41,903 nucleotides of DNA from CALKKN01 sp050118555 (GCA_050118555.1 JASFKQ010000006.1:1-41903), one strand, 5' to 3'. Shown: positions 7,736 through 15,936, counted from the first letter of the stretch. Notes: generated by a model not told the origin, from the letters alone. Program-made: numbers and translations.

Positions 7736-9190
7736 ATGATCGAAACGGACTATCTCATCGTGGGCGCAGGCGCCACCGGCATGATATTCGCGGACGAGAT
7801 GCTCACGCACTCGGATGCACGGATCGTCATCGTTGATCGCCGGATTCGACCGGGCGGCCACTGGAATGACGCCTACCCGTTCGTGCGCCTGCACCAGCCG
7901 TCGGCATTTTATGGCGCCGGATCGCGCGAGCTGGGTAGTCGCCGCATCGAGACCCGTGGTCCGAATGCAGGTCTCTACCAGCAGGCCAGCGGCGCGGAAA
8001 TATCCGCCTATTTCGAACAATTGATGCAGGAGCGTCTGTTGCCATCCGGCCGCGTGCGATTCCTGCCATTACACGAGTATCGAGGTGAAGGGTCTGGCAG
8101 CCATCGGGTGGCTTCGCTGGTAACCGGCGAAGTCCAGGACGTGCGCGTGAAATCGAAGCTGGTGGACACGACGTTTTACCGTATCTCAACGCCAAAGACC
8201 CATACACGGAATTACGAAGTCGGCGAGGATGCGCACGTCATTCCGCCGAATGACCTGCCGGAGTTCCTGGCGCCCCATCGAAACTACGTCGTGGTCGGTG
8301 GCGGAAAGACCAGCATGGATGTCCTGATCTGGCTGCAGGAACAGGGCGTGGGCAGCGATGCCCTGACCTGGATCGTTCCCCGCGATTCCTGGCTGATCAA
8401 TCGTGAGACCATTCAGCCGGGCGATGCGGGCATGGTGCGGATGGTGGAGGGTCTGGCCAACGCACTCGAGGCCGCCGCACACGGTCTTAGCCTGGATGAC
8501 ATCTATGACCGTTTGGAGCGTTCGGGGGACATGCTGCGTGTAGATCCGGGTGTGCGGCCGCGAATGTTTCATCAGGCAACGATATCGCGAGGTGAACTCG
8601 AAGTGCTGCGGCGGGTGGAGCATGTGATACGTGCACGCCACGTGCGGAGGATCGAAAGGAAGGTCATCGTGTTCGAAGACGGCGCGATAAGCGCTCCGCG
8701 GAACGCCCTGTACATCGACTGTACGGCCCGGGCCATTAACTTCCGGCCCACCAGGCCCGTCTTCGACGGCTCACGCATTACGCTGCAGTTCATTCGTGAT
8801 GGTCGCATCAGCCTCAGTGCTGCCGCGATCGGTTTCGTCGAAGCGACCTTCGCGGACGAGCGCAAGAAGAACAGACTGTGCGCGCCCATCCCCTATGAAG
8901 AACATTTGATCGCCTGGCCAAGGGCGGTATTGGCTGAATTGAAGAACGGAGAGAGCTGGGCAAAGGAACCCGCCATTCGAGCGTGGGCGCGCAAGCATCG
9001 CCTTGCCGGCTTCACCTCCGGCGGCTCAAAGGGCGAGCAGCTCGCCCGTCTGCGGGAACGAATCGCCCTGCTCCGTCCCAGGGCCGTCGCGAATCTCGAG
9101 AGGCTTGTTGCAGAATACGACCGGGGCGACGGCTCGCCAAGCGTGCATGACCGGCCTGCACCCCTGCCATTGGCGGTGGGTGGCGCCTAA
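7736..9190 (+). CDS. FAD/NAD(P)-binding oxidoreductase
   Basis: A 484-residue flavoprotein. The N-terminal Rossmann motif is YLIVGAGATG (GAGATG at residues 10-15) followed by the acidic end of strand 2, IVDRR. A second nucleotide site, YVVVGGGKTSMDVLIWL, sits near residues 184-200. The sequence RPGGHWNDAYPFVRLHQPS is typical of NAD(P)-binding FMO-like proteins. It is only distantly similar to the monooxygenase at 5820, so it is a second enzyme rather than a recent duplicate. GGAGAG lies about 7 nt upstream of the ATG. The C-terminal region is Arg/Lys-rich and helical. Reaction unknown. Confidence 0.82.
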   Translation: MIETDYLIVGAGATGMIFADEMLTHSDARIVIVDRRIRPGGHWNDAYPFVRLHQPSAFYGAGSRELGSRRIETRGPNAGLYQQASGAEISAYFEQLMQERLLPSGRVRFLPLHEYRGEGSGSHRVASLVTGEVQDVRVKSKLVDTTFYRISTPKTHTRNYEVGEDAHVIPPNDLPEFLAPHRNYVVVGGGKTSMDVLIWLQEQGVGSDALTWIVPRDSWLINRETIQPGDAGMVRMVEGLANALEAAAHGLSLDDIYDRLERSGDMLRVDPGVRPRMFHQATISRGELEVLRRVEHVIRARHVRRIERKVIVFEDGAISAPRNALYIDCTARAINFRPTRPVFDGSRITLQFIRDGRISLSAAAIGFVEATFADERKKNRLCAPIPYEEHLIAWPRAVLAELKNGESWAKEPAIRAWARKHRLAGFTSGGSKGEQLARLRERIALLRPRAVANLERLVAEYDRGDGSPSVHDRPAPLPLAVGGA

Positions 9191-9216
9191 GTGAAACCCA
9201 TCAGGAGAAACCACTC

Positions 9217-9651
9217 ATGAACACCAGTGAAGTATGGCCCAATGGCATGCCGAGCGTCGGACAGACCGCACAGCGTTCACGGCAGATAACGGACCGCGAT
9301 ATTGGTCTCTTTACCGAGATCAGCGGTGATCGCAACCCGTTGCACTATGATGAGCAGGTCGCGAAGTCCACGCCTTTCGGCGGCATCGTGGTCCAGGGCG
9401 GCATAACGAGCGCAATTCTCAATGCAGTCGTGGCGGAGGACCTGCCGGGACCCGGCACGGTTTTCCTGCAGGTCAACTGGGCATTCAGGGCGCCTGTGCG
9501 TCCGGGTGACCGCATCACCGGGCGTGTGGAGGTCGCCAAAGTTCGCGCGGACAAGCCCATTACGGAACTCAAGACCCGGGTCGCCCTGGATGACGGCAAA
9601 GTCGTGCTTGAGGGCGATGCGGTCTGCTACACGATGCCGATCAGGTACTGA
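9217..9651 (+). CDS. MaoC-family (R)-enoyl-CoA hydratase-like protein
   Basis: A 144-residue single hot-dog protein. The hydratase-2 motif reads SGDRNPLHYDEQVAKSTPFG, with the likely catalytic pair Asp38 and His43. The family loop usually written IAHG is VVQGGI here. PGPGTVFLQVNWAF and PVRPGDRITGRVEV complete the fold. Family members hydrate trans-2-enoyl-CoA to (R)-3-hydroxyacyl-CoA or act on related thioesters. The gene follows the oxidoreductase by 26 nt with CAGGAGA ahead of the ATG. This is the only enzyme of the block that hints at acyl-CoA chemistry. Confidence 0.87.
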   Translation: MNTSEVWPNGMPSVGQTAQRSRQITDRDIGLFTEISGDRNPLHYDEQVAKSTPFGGIVVQGGITSAILNAVVAEDLPGPGTVFLQVNWAFRAPVRPGDRITGRVEVAKVRADKPITELKTRVALDDGKVVLEGDAVCYTMPIRY

Positions 9652-9678
9652 CCCTGCTCGCCCCGACAGCGCGGCCAT

Positions 9679-9813
9679 CTAATCCGATTCCAGGCCGACT
9701 CCGGCTGAGATCGCCACCCTGTTGAATGACAGGTCCGTGATGCGTTGGCGAACGACCACGGTATCGCCGCCGGACGGAATGTTGCCAGGACCCAGCCCCT
9801 GTTTTTCTCGCAT
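9679..9813 (-). CDS. Possible 44-residue small ORF or gene remnant
   Basis: A short antisense frame in the 304-nt gap between the MaoC-like and single DUF4242 genes. It starts MREKQGLGPGNIPSGGD and continues with alternating hydrophobic strands (TVVVRQRITDL, RVAISAGVGLESD). It reads like the end of a beta-rich, hot-dog-like protein more than random sequence, but it has no clear ribosome site. It could be a remnant of a MaoC-like gene or coincidence. Confidence 0.22.
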   Translation of the reverse strand: MREKQGLGPGNIPSGGDTVVVRQRITDLSFNRVAISAGVGLESD

Positions 9814-9854
9814 TCACCGCCGTAAGGGCAGTCAGCCGCGCCCGCGCAAGTTTT

Positions 9855-9901
9855 GGCATTATCACCTATGCTAAATGGCATACATGTCATCTATTCGGCA
9901 T
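9855..9901 (+). promoter_or_regulatory. Three GGCAT direct repeats upstream of the DUF4242 gene
   Basis: GGCAT occurs at 9855-9859, 9877-9881 and 9897-9901, spaced 22 and 20 bp. The last two extend to GGCATAC. Spacing of about two helical turns is what dimeric AraC-family proteins use. TATGC at 9867-9871 and GCATA at 9878-9882 also form a small inverted repeat. The local sequence is AT-rich against a GC-rich background and lies 55-100 nt before the ATG at 9956. A GlxA/AraC-type regulator is encoded 0.8 kb downstream, so autoregulation of this sub-operon is plausible. Confidence 0.4.
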
Positions 9902-9955
9902 ACCGGACAAGGGATATCGTATTTACTCCCTTAACCAACGAAGAGGAGACGAGTC

Positions 9956-10231
9956 ATGAAACGTTATGTCATCGAACGCGACCTGCCCGGGGTGGGCGCC
10001 ATGAACGGAAACGAACTGAAGGGTGCTGCGGCGACCTCGAACCAGGCCCTTGCCAAACTGGCGGGAAGGGCGCAGTGGGTGGAGTCTTTCGTCGCCGACG
10101 ACAAGACCTTCTGTGTCTATCTGGCCGACAGCGAAGAGGCCGTGCAGGAGCATGCCCGGCTCAGCGGGTTCCCGGCCAGCAAGGTGACGGAAATTCGCAC
10201 CACAATCGATCCGATGACGGCACAGCAGTGA
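9956..10231 (+). CDS. Single-domain DUF4242 protein
   Basis: A 91-residue protein matching the DUF4242 pattern well: YVIERDLPGVGAM at the start, WVESFVADDKTFCVYLA in the middle, and EEAVQEHARLSGFP then TEIRTTIDPMTA at the end. The family is a small ferredoxin-like fold; one Streptomyces member binds nickel, but most are uncharacterised. AGGAG precedes the ATG by about 7 nt. It is the canonical relative of the two diverged double-domain proteins in this block, so this locus carries five DUF4242-like units. It starts a second transcription unit after an AT-rich regulatory gap. Confidence 0.88.
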   Translation: MKRYVIERDLPGVGAMNGNELKGAAATSNQALAKLAGRAQWVESFVADDKTFCVYLADSEEAVQEHARLSGFPASKVTEIRTTIDPMTAQQ

Positions 10232-10299
10232 CCGGCGGTGAGCGCCGGCCATTCGGGTGACCGGATGGTCGGCTCTTCTCCGGTCCGGGGAGGAGGAAC

Positions 10300-10695
10300 A
10301 TGAATCCCGTGATACCTGACAACCCGCTCGCGCGGTTCTGCTGGTTCGACCTGGCTGCGGTGGATGCGCAGCGGGCGGTGGGCTTCTACGCCGGCATGTT
10401 TGGCTGGCGGACGCAGCGCCGCGCGGCCAATGGAGGTGAATTCTTCCGCTTCGCGCACGACGGCGCGGCCATTGCCTCGCTATACCAGCTTCAGGCCCGC
10501 CAGGTCGAGGCCGGTGTCCCGTCCCACTGGACCCCGTATGTCGGTGTATCGGACGTTGATGCAATGGCGGCGAAAGCCGCGACCCTGGGCGGGTCGGTCG
10601 TGGTGAAGCCGTTCCGGGTCGACGATGCCGCCCGGGTGAGTCTGGTGACCGATTCGGCCGGCGCACTGATCGGCTTGTGGGAATTGCCGCAATGA
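10300..10695 (+). CDS. VOC-family (glyoxalase-like) protein
   Basis: A 131-residue vicinal-oxygen-chelate protein: RFCWFDLAAVDAQRAVGFYAGMFGW is the first beta-alpha-beta unit and YVGVSDVDAMAAKAATLGG the second, closing with DSAGALIGLWE. It resembles the VOC group often annotated as glyoxalase/bleomycin-resistance proteins whose substrates are unknown. An unusually strong GGGGAGGAGGAAC site lies directly upstream. The stop overlaps the GlxA-type regulator start (ATGA), so the two are coupled. Confidence 0.85.
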   Translation: MNPVIPDNPLARFCWFDLAAVDAQRAVGFYAGMFGWRTQRRAANGGEFFRFAHDGAAIASLYQLQARQVEAGVPSHWTPYVGVSDVDAMAAKAATLGGSVVVKPFRVDDAARVSLVTDSAGALIGLWELPQ

Positions 10696-11711
10696 AAAGG
10701 CTCGACGCTACGATTTTGTTGCTTAATGATTGTTACGCCTCCACCGCGCTGGCGCCGATCGAAGTGTTCCATTCCGCGGGACGACTGTGGAACGAGCTGA
10801 CCGGCAACGCAACCGAACCTCGGTTTCGGGTGACCGTGGCCTCGCTCGACGGAATGCCGGTCGAGTCCCCCTACTCGCTGGGGCTGGTGCCCGAGACTTC
10901 GGTCGAGGCGGTCGACCACTCCGACCTCGTTGTGGTCCCGGCCTCGGGCCTGGACCTGGACGCGCAATTCGAGCGGCATCACGCCCTGTTCGACTGGTTG
11001 CACCGCTGGCACGATCGCGGTACGTACCTCGCCAGCATTTGCAGCGGCGCCGCCTACCTGGCCGAGGCCGGACTGCTGGACGGCCATGAAGCGACCACTC
11101 ACTGGGGCGCGGCTGACGCCTTCGCGAAACGCTATCCCCGGGTCAGATGGCGCCCGAATGTCTTCGTCACCGAGGACCGGCGCCTGCTCTGCAGTGGTGG
11201 GGTCTATGCGGCGATCGATCTCAGTCTCTACCTGGTGGACAAGTTCTGCGGCCACGAGGTCGCGGTCAAAACGGCGAAGGCTCTGCTCGTGGACATGCCG
11301 CGCACCCACCAGTCCGGTTATGCCCTGCTGCCGCAGTCGCGCGCGCACGACGACGCCAGGATTCGCGAGGCGGAAAGCTACATGAAACGGAATTTCGCGC
11401 GTGACCTGCCGATTGAACTCCTCGCCGCCCAGCTGAACATGAGCCCGCGAAACTTCGTCCGGCGCTTCAAGGCCGCCACCGGACAGGTGCCTGGAAAGTA
11501 TCTCCAGATCCTGCGCATTTCCATCGCCCGGGAGATGCTTGAAGACGGCGCGCGCTCGGTGCAAGCGATCAGTTCGGACGTAGGATACGAGGACGTCGCC
11601 TTCTTCAGGGCCCTGTTCAAGCGGCTGACCGGCATGACCCCCGCCGAATACCGGACGAAATTCACCGGCGTGCACACTCGCGGGCACCATCTGTCCAGCG
11701 AGAGCCGGTGA
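10692..11711 (+). CDS. GlxA-type AraC-family transcriptional regulator
   Basis: The start is the ATG inside ATGA at the end of the VOC gene, giving 339 residues. Residues 1 to about 190 form a DJ-1/PfpI-like domain with the Cys elbow ASICSGAAYLAEAGLLDG and TTHWGAADAF. The C-terminal 100 residues are an AraC double helix-turn-helix: LAAQLNMSPRNFVRRFKAAT, then ISSDVGYEDVAFFRALFKRLTGMTPAEYR. GlxA proteins sense small metabolites through the N-terminal domain. The downstream position fits a local, autoregulated switch; GGCAT repeats at 9855-9901 are a candidate site. Confidence 0.88.
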   Translation: MKRLDATILLLNDCYASTALAPIEVFHSAGRLWNELTGNATEPRFRVTVASLDGMPVESPYSLGLVPETSVEAVDHSDLVVVPASGLDLDAQFERHHALFDWLHRWHDRGTYLASICSGAAYLAEAGLLDGHEATTHWGAADAFAKRYPRVRWRPNVFVTEDRRLLCSGGVYAAIDLSLYLVDKFCGHEVAVKTAKALLVDMPRTHQSGYALLPQSRAHDDARIREAESYMKRNFARDLPIELLAAQLNMSPRNFVRRFKAATGQVPGKYLQILRISIAREMLEDGARSVQAISSDVGYEDVAFFRALFKRLTGMTPAEYRTKFTGVHTRGHHLSSESR

Positions 11712-11767
11712 ACCTGGAACCTGAAGGTGGTCTTGTGCAGGACTGACGGGATCCATGAAAAGAGGAG

Positions 11768-11786
11768 AAAAGGGCTCTAACCCCTA
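11768..11786 (+). repeat. Degenerate GGGCTC/CCCC palindrome after the AraC-type gene
   Basis: AAAAGGGCTCTAACCCCT resembles the better-formed palindromes at 15301, 22201 and 22796. It lies 57 nt after the regulator stop and is followed by AT-rich sequence. The stem is imperfect, so terminator function is uncertain. Confidence 0.35.
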
Positions 11787-11857
11787 TATTAGATATGTTC
11801 AAAGGCGTGAATACTCCGCTGTTTGGCGGCGTATGAAAGACACCGGAAGCGAGTGAG

Positions 11858-12142
11858 ATGAACACATCAGCCCTTGAAGTCGCCATTTGCGTGGCCCTGA
11901 TTGCGCTGATTGTCTTTTACAGGACGATCATCACCGGAGAGTGGCGTAATGCCGTGGCGAATGAAGAAGACCACTGGTATTTCGCCATCTTCTACTTCAA
12001 TCCCGAAGACAAGCGACTGTTCCTGCCCAAGCGCTCCGGACTCGGATGGACCATCAACTTCGCACAGCCACTGGCAATTGTGATTCTCGTTCTGTTGATC
12101 GTCGGCCTCGTAGCGCTGGCCCGAGCCGCGCGTGGCGCCTGA
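11858..12142 (+). CDS. Small DUF5808-like membrane protein
   Basis: A 94-residue protein with two predicted membrane helices, about residues 6-24 (LEVAICVALIALIVFYRTI) and 70-90 (LAIVILVLLIVGLVALA). Between them lies FYFNPEDKRLFLPKR then GLGWTINFA, which matches the core of DUF5808 (a Y-N-P-D/E-D-x-R-L-F-V-P-K-R then G-W-T-x-N). The function of that family is not established. The gene is 146 nt after the regulator and may have its own promoter. A bidirectional terminator follows at once. Confidence 0.75.
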   Translation: MNTSALEVAICVALIALIVFYRTIITGEWRNAVANEEDHWYFAIFYFNPEDKRLFLPKRSGLGWTINFAQPLAIVILVLLIVGLVALARAARGA

Positions 12143-12157
12143 CGGAAATTTCCACTG

Positions 12158-12181
12158 AAAAAAGGTCAGAGGCCTTTTTTT
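12158..12181 (+). terminator. Bidirectional intrinsic terminator
   Basis: AAAAAAGGTC at 12158-12167 pairs with GGCCTTTTTT at 12171-12180 around an AGA loop (one G-U pair), flanked by runs of A and T. It sits 16 nt after the DUF5808-like stop on plus and 24 nt after the glycosyltransferase stop on minus, so it serves convergent genes. Confidence 0.8.
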
Positions 12182-12204
12182 GCTGCTCCGGTTTCCCCTT
12201 TTCC

Positions 12205-13149
12205 CTACGCCTTGTTTCTCCGGCCGGCATCAGCCCCATTGCGGATCGCTCCGTACAAGTACCCTGCGAAGTTCGAGAGTTCCCAAAGAAGCAGCAGCGC
12301 GCCAATGCGCAAACGGTTTCGCACCGGGTGCCGAGCCAACTGTCGCAGCACGATTCCCAGAAACCGCCCGCGCATGACAATGAGGGAGACGGCTCGGGTC
12401 CTGTGACGAGCTTTCCGGGCACGGTGGAACTGGTATGCGCCGCGACCGTAGTTGAAGAATTGTCGAATGAATCCCCGAAGATGGAGGTGGGGATCGTGGC
12501 TGACGATTGCCCCACCGGCGAATTGCAGGTTCCGGCCCGATTGCAGCCAGCGATCGCAGAGATCGCGATCCTCGGACGCGATGCGAAAATCCGCGTCGAA
12601 GCCGCCGACCGACGCGAACTCCGAAGCCGGAACGGCCATGTTGTTGGAGGCGAAGAATCGACCTGTCTCTGGATGTTCAGCGCAGAAGCAGTAGGCGCTG
12701 TCCACGATCAGCTGCGCTGCTTCCGCGTAGAGGTTGGTCGAATCATGATTACGCAACCGCCCTCCGAGCAGGTCTCCGGGGTTCTCGGCATGTTTCTCGG
12801 CCAGCGCGCTGAGCCAGCCTGATCCCGGCAGGCAGTCGTCGTCGGTGAATGCGAGTAGCGAACCCCTGGCCGCCGAGGCTCCGCGGTTTCTCGCGGCGCC
12901 GGGTCCCGCGTTCTCCTGTCGTAGCACCGTCAGTGACAGTCGGCGTCCAAAACCGGAAGTGGTATCCCCTAGTGGCGGATCACTGCCGTCATCGACGACG
13001 ATCACCTCGAATTGCGTCGGCGCAAAATCCTGCTCGGCGAGAGCCGTGAGGCACCGGCCCAGCGCAGCGGGCCGACAGTAGCTGGGAATCACGACCGAAA
13101 TAAGAGGTCGTTCCCCGGACCCGGAAACTGCACTGTCCCCTGGGGTCAA
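12205..13149 (-). CDS. Glycosyltransferase family 2
   Basis: A 314-residue GT-A glycosyltransferase: ISVVIPSYCRPAALGRCL at the N-terminus, VIVVDDGS, NAGPGAARNRGA and the metal-binding FTDDDCLPG near residue 98. EDRDLCDRWLQSG matches the ED catalytic-base region. The C-terminus is basic with a hydrophobic stretch (IGALLLLWELSNFAGYLYGA), suggesting membrane association. The start is TTG, overlapping the upstream stop as TTGA, so it is translationally coupled to the second glycosyltransferase. A cell-surface polysaccharide or glycolipid pathway is likely; donor and acceptor are unknown. Confidence 0.88.
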   Translation of the reverse strand: MTPGDSAVSGSGERPLISVVIPSYCRPAALGRCLTALAEQDFAPTQFEVIVVDDGSDPPLGDTTSGFGRRLSLTVLRQENAGPGAARNRGASAARGSLLAFTDDDCLPGSGWLSALAEKHAENPGDLLGGRLRNHDSTNLYAEAAQLIVDSAYCFCAEHPETGRFFASNNMAVPASEFASVGGFDADFRIASEDRDLCDRWLQSGRNLQFAGGAIVSHDPHLHLRGFIRQFFNYGRGAYQFHRARKARHRTRAVSLIVMRGRFLGIVLRQLARHPVRNRLRIGALLLLWELSNFAGYLYGAIRNGADAGRRNKA

Positions 13150-14129
13150 TTGCTCATTCCGAAAAGCTGGTCCCGCTCATCGGGAGTGATGTGATCCGCG
13201 CGGCGGTATTCGTACCTCGCAACCCGTTCGCGGGCCGTTCCGGTTCCCGCCAGGTAACCGACGAACTGTCCGAAGCCGTCCAGCGCCAGCCCCACGGCCA
13301 GGGCCGGCAATGTGCGGGCGAATCGTCCGAAGTGTCGGGCACGGACGGCCTGGCGGGCAATACGGGCCAGGCGGACCAGGGGGATCAGCGGCGAGCCTGC
13401 CACGAAGATCACCCGTTTCCAGCCCGGCATCGATCCTGCCCGTGTCCCGCCAAAAAGCCGGCCGGCGTAATACTGAATCGGAAGCCACGAGCGCCACAGC
13501 GAAAAATTCGTGTGCGCCACGGAGGCGCGCGGCTCCAGCAACAGGCGCAGGCCGCGCTGACGCAGGTCCCAGTGGAGCAGCGTTTCGGCCTCCAGCATCT
13601 GGTCCAGCTCGGCGCCGTAGGCCAGCAGCCGGTCCTTCTTGTAACTGCTGTTGTGGCCGGGCAAAAATTCCGCCTCCCGCCATTCGGTCGGCAACATCCA
13701 CGGTCCGTAACCGATGAAAAAATCCGCCCAGCTGACTGCGCTCGCCGGATTCGCGTTGCGTACGCCAGGTCCTACAGCCGCCCAGTCACCCCGGTGCGCG
13801 TCCAGCAGCGCCTCGGCCCAGAGGGGATCCGGAAAGCAATGATCCTCAGCGAGCACCACCACCGGCGCCGTGGCCTGACGCACACCCGCCGCGTTGGCGT
13901 GACCGATCGAACCTCGCGGCGCCTCGACGAATTCAACCCATGGGAATGCAGCCAGCTCGTCCGCTTCGATGGATTCCGACCCCGGAGGCAGGACCAGCAC
14001 CAGTTCCAACCGGTCCAGCGCGGACTGCTCGCGGAGATGCGCCACGGTGCGTCGCACGGACCCGTAGCCGTCCGGCGCGGCCAGGATCACCGACAGTGCG
14101 GGTGTTGGCCCGGTCGCTGTGCGGCTCAC
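13146..14129 (-). CDS. Glycosyltransferase family 2, divergent
   Basis: A 327-residue GT2-like protein beginning LSVILAAPDGYGSVRRTVAHL. The usual DxD is replaced by AEDHCFPDPLWAE, a variant seen in a GT2 subgroup. GSIGHANAAGVRQA corresponds to the acceptor/donor loop. The C-terminal third has hydrophobic segments (VIFVAGSPLIPLVRLARIA and LPALAVGLALDGFGQFVGYLAG), so it is probably membrane-bound. The start is GTG, overlapping the Gfo/Idh stop as GTGA. It works with the adjacent GT2 in one operon. Confidence 0.82.
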   Translation of the reverse strand: MSRTATGPTPALSVILAAPDGYGSVRRTVAHLREQSALDRLELVLVLPPGSESIEADELAAFPWVEFVEAPRGSIGHANAAGVRQATAPVVVLAEDHCFPDPLWAEALLDAHRGDWAAVGPGVRNANPASAVSWADFFIGYGPWMLPTEWREAEFLPGHNSSYKKDRLLAYGAELDQMLEAETLLHWDLRQRGLRLLLEPRASVAHTNFSLWRSWLPIQYYAGRLFGGTRAGSMPGWKRVIFVAGSPLIPLVRLARIARQAVRARHFGRFARTLPALAVGLALDGFGQFVGYLAGTGTARERVARYEYRRADHITPDERDQLFGMSN

Positions 14130-15178
14130 AGCATCACCGGTCGTCGTGTGTCAGCCGACTCGACAGCAGCCAGCACGGCGCGTACCGCCGCGTACCCGTC
14201 CTCCAGCGTGGCGCCTTCGAAGGCGCCGGAGCCGATTGAATGCAGGAATTGCCGCCACTGGTGTTGGTACGAGAGCAGGAAATCGCCGCCCTTTCGCATC
14301 AGAGCGATGCCTTTTGGTATTCCTGCGGCGGCGGCCAGCGACTTGCGCATGCGCGTGCCCAATCCTGGAAGTTCATCCGCCAGCGTCAGGTTCAGACCAT
14401 CGTAGCGGAACAGATCCAGCTTCATACGGCCCTCCCGTCCGAGCAGTTCGAGGGTGTTCTGGTCGGCGGAACACTCGGAGAACATGCCGCTGGATATGGC
14501 GCCATTGGCGTGCCGGGCAGTCACGCCGACGGTCTCGTCCGGTGTGTCCCCGGAATGGCTTACGGCATGAATCTCCGTGATTTCGGAGCCGGCCAGAAAG
14601 CGCCACAGGTCGAAATGATGGATTGCGATCTCGAACAGCGCCCCGCCTCCGGTCGCCCGGTCATTTCGCCAGGCAGGCAAGTCACGGCGTCGTCGGATCG
14701 CGCTGGACCAGGTGCTCTGAATACCCTCGATACGGCCCAGTCGACCGGACTCGACGGCCGCGCGCGCGTCCTGTACGAGGCGATGAAAACGCAGATTGAA
14801 GCCGACCGCAGTGCGGACTGGCTTTCCGGTCGCCGCGGAGATCAATCGCTCGCAATCTTCGGGGACGGTAGCGAGCGGTTTCTCGACCAGCACATGCCGG
14901 CCGGACTCGATGACCGGGATGGCGGCCGCAACGTGCGCGGTGACGGGCACGCAGACTGCGACGACGTCGACCTCCGGTAGTTGCAGCAAACCAGTCACAT
15001 CCGGGCACCGTTCGGTCACGCCAAAGCGCCTGGCTGTACTCTCCCGCGCCGCGGGCTCGGCATCGGCGACTGCAACGATGCGCGCTTCAGGCAGCGACTG
15101 AAGTGCCGGGAGATGCAGTTCTGTGGCCGCCCGACCACAGCCGACGACCCCGATGCCGTAAGTCACTGCATCACTCAT
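14126..15178 (-). CDS. Gfo/Idh/MocA-family oxidoreductase
   Basis: A 350-residue NAD(P)-dependent sugar oxidoreductase. The Rossmann motif is GIGVVGCGRAATELHLPAL. The family signature VLVEKPLA lies near residues 96-103. The C-terminal domain has GGGALFEIAIHHFDLWRFLAG with the conserved His pair. Members oxidise or reduce the ring hydroxyls of (nucleotide-)sugars or inositols. It is the first gene of a three-gene operon with two glycosyltransferases, fitting the making of a modified sugar. AAGGAG lies just before the ATG. Confidence 0.87.
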   Translation of the reverse strand: MSDAVTYGIGVVGCGRAATELHLPALQSLPEARIVAVADAEPAARESTARRFGVTERCPDVTGLLQLPEVDVVAVCVPVTAHVAAAIPVIESGRHVLVEKPLATVPEDCERLISAATGKPVRTAVGFNLRFHRLVQDARAAVESGRLGRIEGIQSTWSSAIRRRRDLPAWRNDRATGGGALFEIAIHHFDLWRFLAGSEITEIHAVSHSGDTPDETVGVTARHANGAISSGMFSECSADQNTLELLGREGRMKLDLFRYDGLNLTLADELPGLGTRMRKSLAAAAGIPKGIALMRKGGDFLLSYQHQWRQFLHSIGSGAFEGATLEDGYAAVRAVLAAVESADTRRPVML

Positions 15179-15300
15179 TTGCTCCTTCCCTTCGAATCGA
15201 CATCGGTGGCCAGGCGGAAAGGCTGTCGGCCCCTTTCACGCCAGGGCACACTATAGCCGATCCGGAGCCCGGGGAGGACGGGGCGCGGAGCGCGCCACTC

Positions 15301-15322
15301 AAAAGGGGGTCAGACCCCCTTT
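15301..15322 (-). terminator. Perfect GGGGGTC/GACCCCC palindrome, likely terminator
   Basis: Arms AAAGGGGGTC (15302-15311) and GACCCCCTTT (15313-15322) flank a single central base. It lies 51 nt downstream of the acetyltransferase stop on minus, where the second arm ends in TTTT. It belongs to a dispersed family in this window. Confidence 0.6.
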
Positions 15323-15372
15323 CTCGCCGCCGCATTTCGGTCGAAGGCGGGATGCGCTCAGAAACTGGGGTG

Positions 15373-15936
15373 TCAGCGACCGGCCGGGTCCGGCGGCTTC
15401 GGGCTGCTGCTGAACTCGATCCCGTAAACGGTGACATCATCGCCCTCGCCTGGCTTTTGCAGTGTTCCTTCCGCCCGCATGCCGAGACTTTCCAGCAGGC
15501 GCACTGAACGCTCATTGGCAACCGAGACGATGGCCTTGAGCTGCGGCAGGCGAAGGTCGTCACGCGCGTGCGCCAGAACCGCGGACGCCGCTTCCAGTGC
15601 GTAACCCTTGCCACGAAACCCCGGCAACAGGCCATAGCCGATATCCGGGGCTTCAAGATATTCGCGTTTGAACAGGCCGCAGAGACCCATGGGGGGTCCA
15701 CCCTCGAGCGCCTCGATCAGGTACGGACCATAACCGAAGTCGGCATACAGCTTCAGCAGGCCGTCGCGCATGGCCTGGCGCGCTTCCGCAAGTGTGCGGA
15801 TGCCGCGGTCGCCCACGTGCCTGACGAAATCCGGGTCGTTCCATACCGCCAATGCGAGCGCGGCGTCGTCTTCAGTCATCCAGCGCAGGCGCAGGCGGCG
15901 GGTGATCAGTTCGGCTTTGGCTTCGGGGTTCGACAT
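15373..15936 (-). CDS. GNAT acetyltransferase, RimJ/RimL type
   Basis: A 187-residue N-acetyltransferase of the Acetyltransf_3 group: TRRLRLRWMTEDDAALALAV at the start, GLCGLFKREYLEAPDIGYGL in the middle and the acetyl-CoA pyrophosphate loop LPGFRGKGYALEAASAVL. The late NERSVRLLESLGMRAEGTL is diagnostic. Substrates in this group are protein N-termini or small amines; none can be assigned here. No clear ribosome site is visible. It lies 94 nt after the NAGGN operon on the same strand. Confidence 0.86.
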   Translation of the reverse strand: MSNPEAKAELITRRLRLRWMTEDDAALALAVWNDPDFVRHVGDRGIRTLAEARQAMRDGLLKLYADFGYGPYLIEALEGGPPMGLCGLFKREYLEAPDIGYGLLPGFRGKGYALEAASAVLAHARDDLRLPQLKAIVSVANERSVRLLESLGMRAEGTLQKPGEGDDVTVYGIEFSSSPKPPDPAGR

